DNA from: Edaphobacter paludis
GTDB taxonomy: Bacteria > Acidobacteriota > Terriglobia > Terriglobales > Acidobacteriaceae
Reading direction: 5' to 3'
Length of the DNA: 64,000 nucleotides
Assembly: GCF_039993895.1 (NCBI RefSeq)
Contig: NZ_CP121194.1
Coordinates: 1,488,001 to 1,552,000, forward strand
A program made the translations under genes and the position numbers. Positions 44,342 through 53,211 of this stretch are shown piece after piece. How positions within the stretch are numbered: position 1 is the first letter of the stretch; every line of letters begins with the position of its first letter. The notes under the pieces were generated by a model, which made no database searches, was not told the origin of the DNA, and saw nothing but the letters and a program-made list of their open reading frames with translations.

Positions 44342-45801
44342 GATTCCAACTCCTCCGCGTAGTAACGCAACACACTCTTAGCAAATTCAGCTAGTCCGGT
44401 TCCAAATCCACAGAGGCTGGTCATCTCCAAAGCAGATGTAATCTCAAGGAGTCCCAGCTTTTCGCGTGCGGAGGTCTGCCCAGTTTCGACGACTCGCCGA
44501 AACATCTGCTCAATTTCTCGACTTCCTAATCGGCATGGCGTGCATTTGCCACAGGATTCGAAGGCAGCAAAATCGAAGACATGGTGAACCAGTTCAGCGA
44601 TCGAAGTATGCTGATCGAACGCAAGCACTCCACCATGTCCTACGCTCGCCCCAATGCTTGCAAGTTCTTCGAACCCCAGGGGAGTGTCAAACAGGTGCGG
44701 AGGGATGATGCCCGCAAGTGGCCCCCCGATAATTACACCCTTTATCGGCTTCCCAGTTCTTAAGCCACCGCCTAGGTTTTCTACGATCTGGCGGACACTG
44801 GTACCGAACTCGACCTCATACAGACCGGGAGAACGAAACAAAGAGTTGAGCGAAAGTACTTTAGTGCCTTGGCTGTTGGAAAAACCCAGATTGCGGAATG
44901 CATCTCCTCCGTGACGAACGATCCATGGGACATTCGCAAGTGTTTCAACATTGTTGATCAAGGTGGGCTTGTGGAAGAGGCCATCTTCAGAGGGATAGGG
45001 TGGTCGCAGCCGCGCCTCCGGCCTGCAGCCTTCGATGGAATTAAGAAGCGCTGTTTCTTCCCCACATACATAACTACCGCGACCAACGACCAGTTCAATG
45101 TCGAAAGTGAAGTCTTTCCGGAGGATACGGTCTCCCAGAACGCCCTCTCGATGCGCCTCTACAAGTGTCTGTTTCATGACTGCACAAGCTTGGGGGTATT
45201 CCTTTCGCAAATAGATATATCCCTTCGCGCTACCAACCACGTATCCGGCGATAGCCATCGCTTCAATCAAGCGATGCGGAATATCTTCAATCAGATACCG
45301 GTCGATGTAGGCTCCGGGGTCTCCTTCATCGGCGTTTGCGACGACATATTTCACAGGAGCACATTGTGCGGCAACCGCACGCCATTTCTTCCCGGTTGGA
45401 AAACCTGCACCCCCACGTCCGCGTAAGCCTGAAAGCTCCATCGTCTCGAGAAGTGCATCCCTCGTTCCATCCAGTGCGTGTTCAAGCGCCTGGTAGCCCC
45501 CTAACGCAGAATACGCAGCAAAGGACCGGCATGGTCCGTCTAGGATGTCTCCGAGGGCTATAGACTCGCGGAAATGGCCTGACATTTGCGGACGAACAAC
45601 ATCGCTGCTCGCCGCCGGCGCCACAAAGCAATTACCCAGGCAATATACGCGCTGATCCTGATGTATAGCTTCGGTCCACCGGCCCGGGTTCAGATGACGG
45701 GCGACAAAGCAGGCTGTGCCCTGACAGAATTGTTCGGCCTCAGCTTCCCTCGACAGGTGATAAAAGGAGTCGATATGTGCCCGTTCTCGTTCGCTTTGCA
45801 T
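44329..45801 (-). CDS. fdsB: Formate dehydrogenase beta subunit (NuoE-NuoF fusion, NADH:flavin module)
   Basis: 490 residues. The first 110 residues are a compact NuoE-like thioredoxin-fold domain with a [2Fe-2S] cysteine set CQGTAC and CLGNC. The rest is NuoF: the NADH site GRGGAGFPTGKKW, the FMN region ANADEGDPGAY and YVCGEETALLNSIEG, and the [4Fe-4S] motif ESCGKCTPCRLG. The module transfers electrons from the formate-oxidising alpha subunit to NAD+. It resembles FdsB of NAD-linked formate dehydrogenases more than complex I, because it is coupled to a formate dehydrogenase alpha subunit and no other Nuo genes are present. Confidence 0.9.
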   Translation of the reverse strand: MQSERERAHIDSFYHLSREAEAEQFCQGTACFVARHLNPGRWTEAIHQDQRVYCLGNCFVAPAASSDVVRPQMSGHFRESIALGDILDGPCRSFAAYSALGGYQALEHALDGTRDALLETMELSGLRGRGGAGFPTGKKWRAVAAQCAPVKYVVANADEGDPGAYIDRYLIEDIPHRLIEAMAIAGYVVGSAKGYIYLRKEYPQACAVMKQTLVEAHREGVLGDRILRKDFTFDIELVVGRGSYVCGEETALLNSIEGCRPEARLRPPYPSEDGLFHKPTLINNVETLANVPWIVRHGGDAFRNLGFSNSQGTKVLSLNSLFRSPGLYEVEFGTSVRQIVENLGGGLRTGKPIKGVIIGGPLAGIIPPHLFDTPLGFEELASIGASVGHGGVLAFDQHTSIAELVHHVFDFAAFESCGKCTPCRLGSREIEQMFRRVVETGQTSAREKLGLLEITSALEMTSLCGFGTGLAEFAKSVLRYYAEELESCFR

Positions 45802-45848
45802 ATACCTGCCCTATGTTAATAAATCGATTGAAGAATGCCTTCAGTACT

Positions 45849-46148
45849 TCACCAAAGACGACGACAGAACATGCTCCGACCGTGTAGGTCAAACTGCTCA
45901 CCATTCAGCCCGTCGTCTTCGCTGGTGTTCAACAACGCCTCGCCTTTCTGCGCCATATCTTCCTGTCTTTCAAAGACAAGATTTTCGCAAAAGTTGTTGA
46001 TCATCACAGAGAGGTCTGGATCGCTCCGGGAGCCTACGTCGGCCGCAGCTGCTTTTTGCTCCGGTGTCTCGAGAACATGCCATATCTGCGGCGGCGTGAC
46101 CATCGAGGATCGCCTATCGTAGATCGCGGGAAGCATATGCGTTGTCAT
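45849..46148 (-). CDS. Small hypothetical protein preceding the formate dehydrogenase genes
   Basis: 99 residues from ATG 46148 (reads MTTHMLPAIYDRRSSMVTPP); a longer frame from 46208 would run across the CRP-like palindrome, so the shorter start is preferred. It ends 47 bp before the beta-subunit gene on the same strand. The middle is helical (LETPEQKAAAADVG, NNFCENLVFERQEDMAQ). It might be the place of a small FdsD- or FdsG-like subunit, but I see no family motif. There is no strong ribosome-binding site, so it remains provisional. Confidence 0.45.
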   Translation of the reverse strand: MTTHMLPAIYDRRSSMVTPPQIWHVLETPEQKAAAADVGSRSDPDLSVMINNFCENLVFERQEDMAQKGEALLNTSEDDGLNGEQFDLHGRSMFCRRLW

Positions 46149-46194
46149 CGCACTCACTGTCCCGAAGCCTATTCTTCTCTCGCTGATAGGCGCA

Positions 46195-46208
46195 GTGACG
46201 ACAATCAC
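46195..46208. promoter_or_regulatory. CRP/FNR-like palindrome upstream of the formate dehydrogenase block
   Basis: GTGACGACAATCAC: half-sites GTGAC and ATCAC with four-base spacer. Centre 53 bp upstream of ATG 46148. Confidence 0.5.
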
Positions 46209-46451
46209 AACCTATATGTCCAAGCCCGCCAGCGAGGGCTTCACCCCAACCGTTTCGACCAAACTTCGCAAATGTGATCCGGAGAATAACTTTCAGAGGG
46301 TGCTTTCTAAATGCTTTGCCAAACGTTCCACAGGCCTTATCAATGTCATTCAATGTAGACACGCGATCCTCGATGCAGCAATCACATTGCTAATGAATCC
46401 AGCGTTGATGATCAAACCGCTGAGAGTGCCAAACCAAAGACGCCGTCAATC

Positions 46452-47228
46452 TTAGGCTGATTTGCGCAGCAGGCTTACTGCAAAGAGCGCAGCCGCTGCC
46501 ATCGTGGTGGCTGGCCCAAGACTAAGGCCTCGAAACATATAGTCGCTTGATATTAATCCCAGTGCAACCGCTACCATTCCCGCTATAGAAGAAGTCCACA
46601 AAAAACCCGAGAGGTTATTTGACAATTGGCGTCCAGTTGCTGCCGGAAGCATAATCAAAGCTCCCGCAAGCAGCGCGCCCATGAACCTTAAGCCGATGAG
46701 CACAACCAGCGAGAAAACGAGCAAGAAGTATAGGTTGAGACGGTTCGCTTTGACACCCATCGCGACCGCTAGTTCAGGAGAAAATAGAGTTAGCACCAAC
46801 TCATCTTTGAAACGAAATATGAAGAAGAGGATAAGTAAGACCGCCAGTAACCCTCCCGTAAAACTGAAAAAGGAAAGCGGTTGGAATTTCCCGAAAAACG
46901 CATCCACAAGATCTTCCTGGGGTGTTAGAGCCGCCCCGATTGCCAGAGAACTGGCAAAGACGACTGCGATGGTCGCATCGGTTGCGAGACCAGTTCGTTT
47001 CTGCAATTGCGCGATCAATAGGGTTCCCAGAAGGAGCGAGCAAGCTCCCCCCGCCAAAGGATGTAGATGAAACATGAATGCGAGCCCGAGGCCGGGAAGC
47101 GCGAGGTGGGAGATCACATCTCCTGCGAGAAGCATGCGCCTCATGAGCGCGAAACAGCCTAAGAGTCCCGCCGCGGTCGCGAATAATAAGGTCAGCAACA
47201 CTGCATAAATATTGTGCGGGTGATTCAT
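46452..47228 (-). CDS. ABC transporter permease, zinc/manganese family (ZnuB-like)
   Basis: 258 residues, with seven or eight hydrophobic segments along its length. The sequence AGLLGCFALMRRMLLAGDVISHLALPGLGLAF is the standard opening of the ABC-3 permease family (ZnuB, MntB, TroC); the following TGLATDATIAVVFASSLAIGA and GALLAGALIMLPAATGR are further family blocks. It forms the membrane channel for a metal ion, probably zinc or manganese. Its start overlaps the ATPase stop (ATGA). No metal-binding lipoprotein gene (ZnuA-like) is in the window, so the substrate cannot be fixed from context. Confidence 0.9.
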   Translation of the reverse strand: MNHPHNIYAVLLTLLFATAAGLLGCFALMRRMLLAGDVISHLALPGLGLAFMFHLHPLAGGACSLLLGTLLIAQLQKRTGLATDATIAVVFASSLAIGAALTPQEDLVDAFFGKFQPLSFFSFTGGLLAVLLILFFIFRFKDELVLTLFSPELAVAMGVKANRLNLYFLLVFSLVVLIGLRFMGALLAGALIMLPAATGRQLSNNLSGFLWTSSIAGMVAVALGLISSDYMFRGLSLGPATTMAAAALFAVSLLRKSA

Positions 47229-47947
47229 GACTGCGGCTCCCGATGACTGTCTCGGTGCATATAATATTGCTGCGGTGCGGCGTAGGCAGCGGTCAGAACG
47301 TCTTGCGTGAGGATTTTGTCAGGAGTGCCGATACAGGGCGCTCCCTTAGACAAGCACAGGACCAGATTCGCCGAACGGTGGACGACGCTAAGATCGTGGG
47401 ATACAAGAAGAATCGTCAAACCCCATTGCGTCTTCAAATTCTCCACCAATTCATAAATCCGTTCTTCTTCGAGTTCGTCCAGGCTCGCAGTAGGTTCATC
47501 AAACAAGAGGACGGTCGGCTTTCCCAGAAGTGCCATTGCAATCAAAAGCTTTTGAAATTGTCCTCCGGAGACTATGCCTATACTCGTTTCCATAAGTTCG
47601 GTGGTCATGCCCACTTGGTCAGCCACGTCCTGAATGTTACCCCGTGGCAACTTCAGATAATGCGCCTTTGCCTCAAGCAAATCACGAACCAGTAGGGGAA
47701 TTTGACGATCAGCACTGATCTTTTGTGGAACGTAGCCTAACCGGACATGAGAGGGCCATAGAATGACCCCTTCATATGGAACCAGGTGTAGCAGCGCCTT
47801 GAGTAAGACTGTCTTGCCAGAACCATTTGGACCAATAATCGCAAGCGTGTCACCGGACGGTATGTCGAAGCTCAGATCGCGGATAACCGCATGATCTCCA
47901 AATGCAACCGTCAAATTGCGTACTGAAAGGAGATTGTCTCTATTCAC
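47225..47947 (-). CDS. ABC transporter ATPase, zinc/manganese family (ZnuC-like)
   Basis: 240 residues. Walker A GPNGSGKTVLL, signature motif VSGGQFQKLLIA, Walker B VLLFDEPTASLD and the switch histidine in LLVSHDLSVV are all present. Gene order and overlap with the permease give a two-gene operon. The signature is SGGQ-F-Q-K, typical of the metal subfamily. A CRP-like palindrome is centred 92 bp upstream, linking the transporter to the neighbouring stress genes. Confidence 0.92.
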   Translation of the reverse strand: MNRDNLLSVRNLTVAFGDHAVIRDLSFDIPSGDTLAIIGPNGSGKTVLLKALLHLVPYEGVILWPSHVRLGYVPQKISADRQIPLLVRDLLEAKAHYLKLPRGNIQDVADQVGMTTELMETSIGIVSGGQFQKLLIAMALLGKPTVLLFDEPTASLDELEEERIYELVENLKTQWGLTILLVSHDLSVVHRSANLVLCLSKGAPCIGTPDKILTQDVLTAAYAAPQQYYMHRDSHREPQS

Positions 47948-48032
47948 GCAGTATCCTATCGGTCCCGGTAATCAGGCGATTTCGGAGTCGACCCGTGCTC
48001 CATAGAACTAACGCAAACACAAACGGCAATCT

Positions 48033-48046
48033 GTGATGTAGGTCAC
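48033..48046. promoter_or_regulatory. CRP/FNR-like palindrome between the ABC operon and the nitroreductase
   Basis: GTGATGTAGGTCAC, flanked by T before and C after. Centre 92 bp from the ABC ATPase start; 252 bp from the nitroreductase start. Confidence 0.6.
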
Positions 48047-48291
48047 CTTTCCATAATGCCGAGTCAGAGCAACCACGACTGGAATCCTGTTGTCGATCAA
48101 CTCAGCCTTTGATGACTACCTACAAACGGGATCGCATCGACTCGTTATATCTGCTATTATTCCCTCGCCGACAGCCGCCACCCCACGTCAGCCTTGCCTC
48201 GAGCACCCTGAAGTGAAATCCGCCGTTAGGGTGATTGAAAACGACTGATAATGGGGTGTCGAATGGATTTCCGGGCAAACGAGGTAGAGCC

Positions 48292-48858
48292 ATGGAGTTC
48301 AGGGATGTTCTTCAGAATAGACGCTCGGTGCGGGAATATCAGGACACACCGATAGAGTCCCAAACAGTTCAATCTCTCATCGATGCAGCGATTCTGGCTC
48401 CAAGCGCAGTGAACAGTCAACCATGGGAATTTTGGGTTGTGCTCGGAAGGCAACGAATTGATGATCTTTCAGATAGAGCCAAGACCTGGCTCGTTGAGAA
48501 GGTCGCACACAATCCCACTGCCGAAGCGGGCCAGCAACGGCAGTTTCTTGCTACGCCTAAACTTTCGCTGCTGTACCACGCTCCAGTACTCGTGCTTGTT
48601 GCAGCAAAGTCATTTGAGAAGCAGGCCAGCGAGGATTGTTGTCTGACGGCGCTCTCATTGATGTTAAGCGCCCGAGACTCAGGGATCGGAACATGCTGGA
48701 TCGGATTGACCAGGCCTTGGTTCAATCTCGCCGCGACGAAGATCGAATTGGGAATTCCGGAAACCGATAATGTGGTCGCTCCTCTTGTACTGGGATATCC
48801 GAAGGAATGGCCTGAGGCGCCTGGCCGGAATCCGGCGGTCATACATTGGGTTCCTTGA
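48292..48858 (+). CDS. Nitroreductase-family flavoprotein
   Basis: 188 residues from ATG 48292 with GAGGTAGA upstream; the longer frame from 48235 is not needed. The FMN-binding opening RRSVREYQDTPI, the AAILAPSAVNSQPWEF block and the later GIGTCWIGL are standard for the family. Members reduce nitro groups, quinones or other electron acceptors with NAD(P)H in the cytoplasm. The substrate is not deducible. It stands alone on the plus strand; the palindrome at 48033 is rather far for direct control. Confidence 0.88.
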   Translation: MEFRDVLQNRRSVREYQDTPIESQTVQSLIDAAILAPSAVNSQPWEFWVVLGRQRIDDLSDRAKTWLVEKVAHNPTAEAGQQRQFLATPKLSLLYHAPVLVLVAAKSFEKQASEDCCLTALSLMLSARDSGIGTCWIGLTRPWFNLAATKIELGIPETDNVVAPLVLGYPKEWPEAPGRNPAVIHWVP

Positions 48859-49097
48859 GGTGCGACGAGAGACGCGTCCGGTCCGCCTCATTCTGAGGAT
48901 GAGGTGGTTGCCCACGATCAACCAGACTCGCCAGTTCGGCAGCTTTTGGGCAGTGGACCAGATTTCGCTGACGATCTACGCCGGTAATGGCGGTAGATTT
49001 TATGCCGCACTTTGCCGCGACGGGCAAGGCTTTTTCGTGAATGGCGGCGCTATGGGTCTTGACACGTGATTACCCAGTCCACTGAGCAATACGGATT

Positions 49098-50063
49098 TTA
49101 AGCATTCTGTCCCTTTGCTGGACGATGCACAAGTACAGACGCTACAGCACACGATGCGACTCTTGAATTGACTGAGTCGGCGCGACTGGTGAGGATAATC
49201 GGCACTTTTGCTCCCATAACGATTCCCGCCGAGCGTGCTCCTCCGAGGTATTCAAGCTCCTTGGCAAGCATGTTTCCGGCTTCTAGATCGGGCGCAACGA
49301 GAATATCTGCTTCTCCAGCCACCGGCGACTTCAGGTCTTTTCGGAGTGCCGCCTCTGCACTTACTGCAGTATCAAATGCCAGTGGGCCATCCAGGATCGC
49401 TCCCGTAATCTGACCGCGATCTGCCATCTTGCAAAGCGCGGCGGCATCCACAGTCGACATCATCTTCGAACAGACCGTTTCGACGGCGGACAGAATGGCA
49501 ACTCTAGGCTCCGAAACGCCGAGGGCATGAGCGAGATCGATCGCATTCTGTACTATATCGACCTTGTCTTCGAGCGATGGGGAGATATTGAGTGCGGAGT
49601 CGGTGATGAAGAGTACCTGCCGGTGATAAAGCGGAGCTTCCATAATAAAGATGTGACTGATTCGACGAGATGTGCGGAGACCTTGTTCTTTCAATACCGC
49701 GTGCATCAAAACATCCGTATGCAAGCTGCCTTTCATCAGCGAAGCGGAACGACCCGACCGGCAGAGCTCAACACTTTGGATCGCAGCATCTTCCTCTGTA
49801 TTCGCCTCCATGATCGGATAAGTCTCAATATTGAGACCTTCTCGATCGGCGATTTCCCGAATTTCTCGCTCATTCCCCACCAGTACCGGCAGTATCAAAC
49901 CGCTCCTGGCCGCCTCCACCGCTCCCGCAAGAGATACAGAACTGCAGGGCCAGCAGACGGCGACAGGAATCGCCTTCTGACGCTGGCAAGCTCGAATCAA
50001 CGATTCGAACAGGTCCTCGTTCTGCAGTACCTGGGATGATTCAGAAAGAGACGCATCCGACAT
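49098..50063 (-). CDS. Phosphate acetyl/butyryltransferase-family enzyme
   Basis: 321 residues. The PTA/PTB fold is recognisable: VLVGNEREIREIADREG near the N-terminus, the central SASLMKGSLHTDVLMHAVL, VLFITDSALNISPSLEDK, and the C-terminal GEADILVAPDLEAGNMLAKEL and GIVMGAKVPIILTSRAD. It exchanges phosphate and CoA on short acyl groups, making acyl phosphate that can feed ATP synthesis. No acetate or butyrate kinase gene is nearby. It is divergent from ppsA; the shared region has two CRP-like palindromes, one centred 63 bp upstream of this start. Acetyl versus butyryl specificity cannot be read from sequence alone. Confidence 0.88.
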   Translation of the reverse strand: MSDASLSESSQVLQNEDLFESLIRACQRQKAIPVAVCWPCSSVSLAGAVEAARSGLILPVLVGNEREIREIADREGLNIETYPIMEANTEEDAAIQSVELCRSGRSASLMKGSLHTDVLMHAVLKEQGLRTSRRISHIFIMEAPLYHRQVLFITDSALNISPSLEDKVDIVQNAIDLAHALGVSEPRVAILSAVETVCSKMMSTVDAAALCKMADRGQITGAILDGPLAFDTAVSAEAALRKDLKSPVAGEADILVAPDLEAGNMLAKELEYLGGARSAGIVMGAKVPIILTSRADSVNSRVASCAVASVLVHRPAKGQNA

Positions 50064-50119
50064 TTTTCACCTTCGACTTTGCGCTGAAATTACAGTGACT
50101 GAAATTGTCGCGCTGCGCG

Positions 50120-50133
50120 GTGATGCATATCAC
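50120..50133. promoter_or_regulatory. CRP/FNR-like palindrome on the pta side
   Basis: GTGATGCATATCAC with GTGAT and ATCAC half-sites, the most symmetric of the six. Centre 63 bp upstream of the phosphotransacetylase start. Confidence 0.65.
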
Positions 50134-50206
50134 AGATACGACAATGGGCCCATTCTCTTTCATGTCACGGTAATCCAGCGCGGGCGGAATCTGGACCTGC
50201 GCGAAT

Positions 50207-50220
50207 GTGACTGGCGTCAC
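50207..50220. promoter_or_regulatory. CRP/FNR-like palindrome on the ppsA side
   Basis: GTGACTGGCGTCAC, within TGTGA-N6-TCACG. Centre 75 bp upstream of the ppsA start. Confidence 0.65.
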
Positions 50221-50288
50221 GGTCGATTTTGGTCGAATCCGCTATCGTTCGAAAGATATTGCTTCCGCAGATTCACGGGGGAGTTACC

Positions 50289-52706
50289 ATGAACCGGTCC
50301 TTCATCTTGAACTTCTCTGAAATACGAATCAGTGATTTACCTCGGGTCGGCGGAAAGAACGCATCCCTTGGCGAACTATTCGCTGCATTGAAACCGAAGG
50401 GTGTAGGTGTTGTGGACGGATTTGCCATTACTACTGACGCTTACTGGCTGCTGTTGGAGGCAAACGGATTGAGGTCAAAACTGGAACAGATTCTCTCTAA
50501 TCTGGATCCTGAAGACCTGGAGAAGTTGGCTGTGGCTGGACAGGCTGCACGAAGCAGCATTCTGGAGACGCCGCTCCCAGAAGGTCTACGACTTTCAGTT
50601 TCAGGCGCCTATAAGGAGTTGGTGCAGCGCGTCGGACGAGAGGTCGAGCTTGCGGTCCGCTCGTCGGCAAGTGCAGAAGATTTGCCGGAAGCGTCCTTTG
50701 CGGGTGCCGCAGAGACCTTTCTCAACATTCGAGGCGAAGACGCCCTGCTTCGAGCTATACACCAGTGCTTCGCTTCTTTATTTACAGATAGAGCGATCAG
50801 TTATCGCGCTCGGCAGGGCTTTGGCCAACTCAAGGTGGCACTCTCAGTCGGTGTAATGCCGATGGTCCGGTCGGATCTTGCTACTTCGGGTGTGATCTTC
50901 ACGCTGGATACGGAGTCGGGTTTCCGCGATGTCGTAACAGTCACTGGCTCTTACGGATTAGGCGAGTTCGTGGTCCAGGGCGTGGTAACACCTGATGAAT
51001 GGCAGGTGTTCAAGCCAACGCTGCGACAGAATTTCGAACCTATTATCTCCAGACACGTAGGGTCAAAAGAGGTTCGGCTGGTCTATGCCCATGGTACCCG
51101 CTCCACCCAAAGTGAGGCGACACCCCCATCTGAGCGCGAGCGGTACTGTTTGAATGATGCGGAGGTCCTTCAGCTAACGCGATGGGCTTGCCTGATAGAA
51201 GACCATTACTCGGAGCTAGCAGGCCGGCCTCAACCGATGGACATTGAATGGGCCAAGGATGGATCCACGGGAGATCTATTCATAGTTCAAGCTCGCCCAG
51301 AGACAGTGCATTCGGCCAAGTCAGCCAAGCGAAGCGTCGCCGTCTATCAACTGCGCGCGAAACCCCCTGCCCCACTTGTTGCCGGTCAGGCCGTAGGAGA
51401 AAAGATTGCTGTTGGGCCGGTGCGCGTAATTACAGATATTGCCAAGCTGCAGGAAGTTCAAGCGGGAGATGTCCTTGTGGCAGAAAACACTGATCCCGAT
51501 TGGGAACCGGTAATGCGCCGAGCGGCAGCAATTGTGACCAACCAGGGTGGTCGCACCGCACACGCTGCGATTGTCTCACGTGAGTTTGGGATCCCTTGCA
51601 TCGTTGGTACCGGAAATGCGACCTCCATCCTGGAAAACGGGCGGGAGGTGACAGTGTGTTGCGCCGAAGGCAGTGAAGGTCATGTTTATGCTGGTCGAAT
51701 ACCATTCGACGTCAAGCTGATTGATGCCAGCGTCGTTCCTAAGACTCGAACCAAAATCATGTTAATCATCGGTGATCCAGGCCAGGCATTTCATCTGGCG
51801 GCAATTCCTAATGAGGGAGTGGGGCTCGCCCGCATTGAGTTTATCGTTACGAATCACATAGGGATTCATCCGATGGCTCTCGCACAATTCCCTAATCTCA
51901 AAGATTCGAAGGCCGTCATAGAGATTCGTAGACGGATAAACTGCGAAGATCCGAAAGAGTACTTTATCAGCCGCTTGAGCGAAGGCATAGCGCGAATAGC
52001 TGCTGCTTTTTATCCCAAACCGGTCATTGTGCGCACAAGTGACTTCAAAACCAATGAATATGCGGGCTTGCTCGGAGGAGCGGAATTCGAACCGAAGGAA
52101 GAGAATCCTATGATTGGGTTCCGCGGAGCGTCGCGTTACTATGACCCACGTTACTCACCCGGCTTTGCCCTTGAGTGCGCCGCGCTTGCCAGGGTGCGGG
52201 ACAAGATGGGCCTCACAAATTTGAAAGTGATGATTCCTTTCTGCCGCACGGTTGACGAGGGTCGCAAGGTGGTAGAAATAATGGCCCACAACGGGCTCCG
52301 CCAAGGGCAAAACGGACTGGAGATCTATGTGATGTGTGAGATTCCGGCCAATGTCGTTGCAGCCGATGAGTTCCTGAAGGTATTCGACGGGTATTCCATC
52401 GGTTCAAACGATTTGACCCAACTCACGCTTGGACTTGACCGGGATTCAGGCACCGTAGCCCATATCTTCGATGAAAACAATCTCGCGGTGCGGCGCCTGA
52501 TAGCTGAAGCTATTCGCGCGGCACATCTGGCAAAGAAACCCATTGGTATCTGCGGGCAAGCACCCTCGGACTTACCTGATTTCGCAGAATGGTTAGTGGA
52601 GCAGGGTATCGACTCCATATCGCTTAACCCCGATACCGCCATCAAAACAACACTACACATTGCAGCGGCGGAAGCCCGAAGCTATGTACTCGATCGTTCC
52701 GCCTGA
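50289..52706 (+). CDS. ppsA: Phosphoenolpyruvate synthase
   Basis: 805 residues from ATG 50289, preceded by GGGGGAG. Three domains in order: the ATP-grasp domain (VGGKNASLGEL, RSSASAEDLPEASFAGAAET), the phosphohistidine domain (VTNQGGRTAHAAIVSREFGIPC, with the catalytic histidine), and the C-terminal PEP-binding barrel (IGSNDLTQLTLGLDRD and GICGQAPS). It converts pyruvate, ATP and water to PEP, AMP and phosphate, allowing gluconeogenesis from acetyl or pyruvate. Length is normal. With the divergent phosphotransacetylase and the E1 dehydrogenase it suggests control of flux around pyruvate under stress. Confidence 0.95.
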   Translation: MNRSFILNFSEIRISDLPRVGGKNASLGELFAALKPKGVGVVDGFAITTDAYWLLLEANGLRSKLEQILSNLDPEDLEKLAVAGQAARSSILETPLPEGLRLSVSGAYKELVQRVGREVELAVRSSASAEDLPEASFAGAAETFLNIRGEDALLRAIHQCFASLFTDRAISYRARQGFGQLKVALSVGVMPMVRSDLATSGVIFTLDTESGFRDVVTVTGSYGLGEFVVQGVVTPDEWQVFKPTLRQNFEPIISRHVGSKEVRLVYAHGTRSTQSEATPPSERERYCLNDAEVLQLTRWACLIEDHYSELAGRPQPMDIEWAKDGSTGDLFIVQARPETVHSAKSAKRSVAVYQLRAKPPAPLVAGQAVGEKIAVGPVRVITDIAKLQEVQAGDVLVAENTDPDWEPVMRRAAAIVTNQGGRTAHAAIVSREFGIPCIVGTGNATSILENGREVTVCCAEGSEGHVYAGRIPFDVKLIDASVVPKTRTKIMLIIGDPGQAFHLAAIPNEGVGLARIEFIVTNHIGIHPMALAQFPNLKDSKAVIEIRRRINCEDPKEYFISRLSEGIARIAAAFYPKPVIVRTSDFKTNEYAGLLGGAEFEPKEENPMIGFRGASRYYDPRYSPGFALECAALARVRDKMGLTNLKVMIPFCRTVDEGRKVVEIMAHNGLRQGQNGLEIYVMCEIPANVVAADEFLKVFDGYSIGSNDLTQLTLGLDRDSGTVAHIFDENNLAVRRLIAEAIRAAHLAKKPIGICGQAPSDLPDFAEWLVEQGIDSISLNPDTAIKTTLHIAAAEARSYVLDRSA

Positions 52707-53211
52707 AGCAGTGGCGGTCTGCGCCCCTCACTCTCGGGAGTCCCGTTCTTCTCTCTCAGGACCGACACGCGGGTACCGTTTTCGATCCCTCAGACTTGAA
52801 TGCCGATGTCCAGATTGCAGCATCGACCTGATCCTGAGAACCCCAAATGTGCATATGGATTTTGAAGCAAACCTTCAAAATGCGGATGGAAGCCTTGGAA
52901 ATCAAGGACTGGTGTTTGTATGCGTGGCCTCTGCGTTGATGCGGGAATTGAAAATAGCTCCGGTTAGTCGGCGGGTAAGATCATCTGGAGTGAGGTGAGC
53001 ATCTCGATGAGATCGATCAACTTCTACGCAACTGCACCTTGAATTGGGGCGATCAGACCGAAAGATGCGCACCCCTCTTGCGGGCGTCGATTTCACATAG
53101 GTACGATAGCGCTGCCAGCAATAATATCGTCTTGACACATTTGCAAGCTGCTGCGCAATCGTAACTGATGAAATGCTTCATCACATTTCCGAAACTCAAA
53201 GGATGACGACG
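52707..53211. other. 500-bp region before the PhyH gene, with an 18-bp palindrome
   Basis: No reliable gene; a 112-residue frame over 52660-52998 has no family or ribosome-binding site. TGATGAAATGCTTCATCA at 53166-53183 is a perfect inverted repeat with seven-base arms and a four-base centre, 29 bp upstream of the PhyH start. A TTGACA at 53132-53137 could be a -35 box, though a matching -10 box is not clear. Confidence 0.45.

Noticed and set aside
46114-46362. An 82-residue minus-strand frame with CDCRHC
   Set aside because: It overlaps the CRP-like site and the start of the small ORF before the formate dehydrogenase genes; evidence is insufficient to prefer it.
52660-52998. A 112-residue open frame after ppsA
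   Set aside because: It overlaps the end of ppsA, has no recognisable sequence and no ribosome-binding site.
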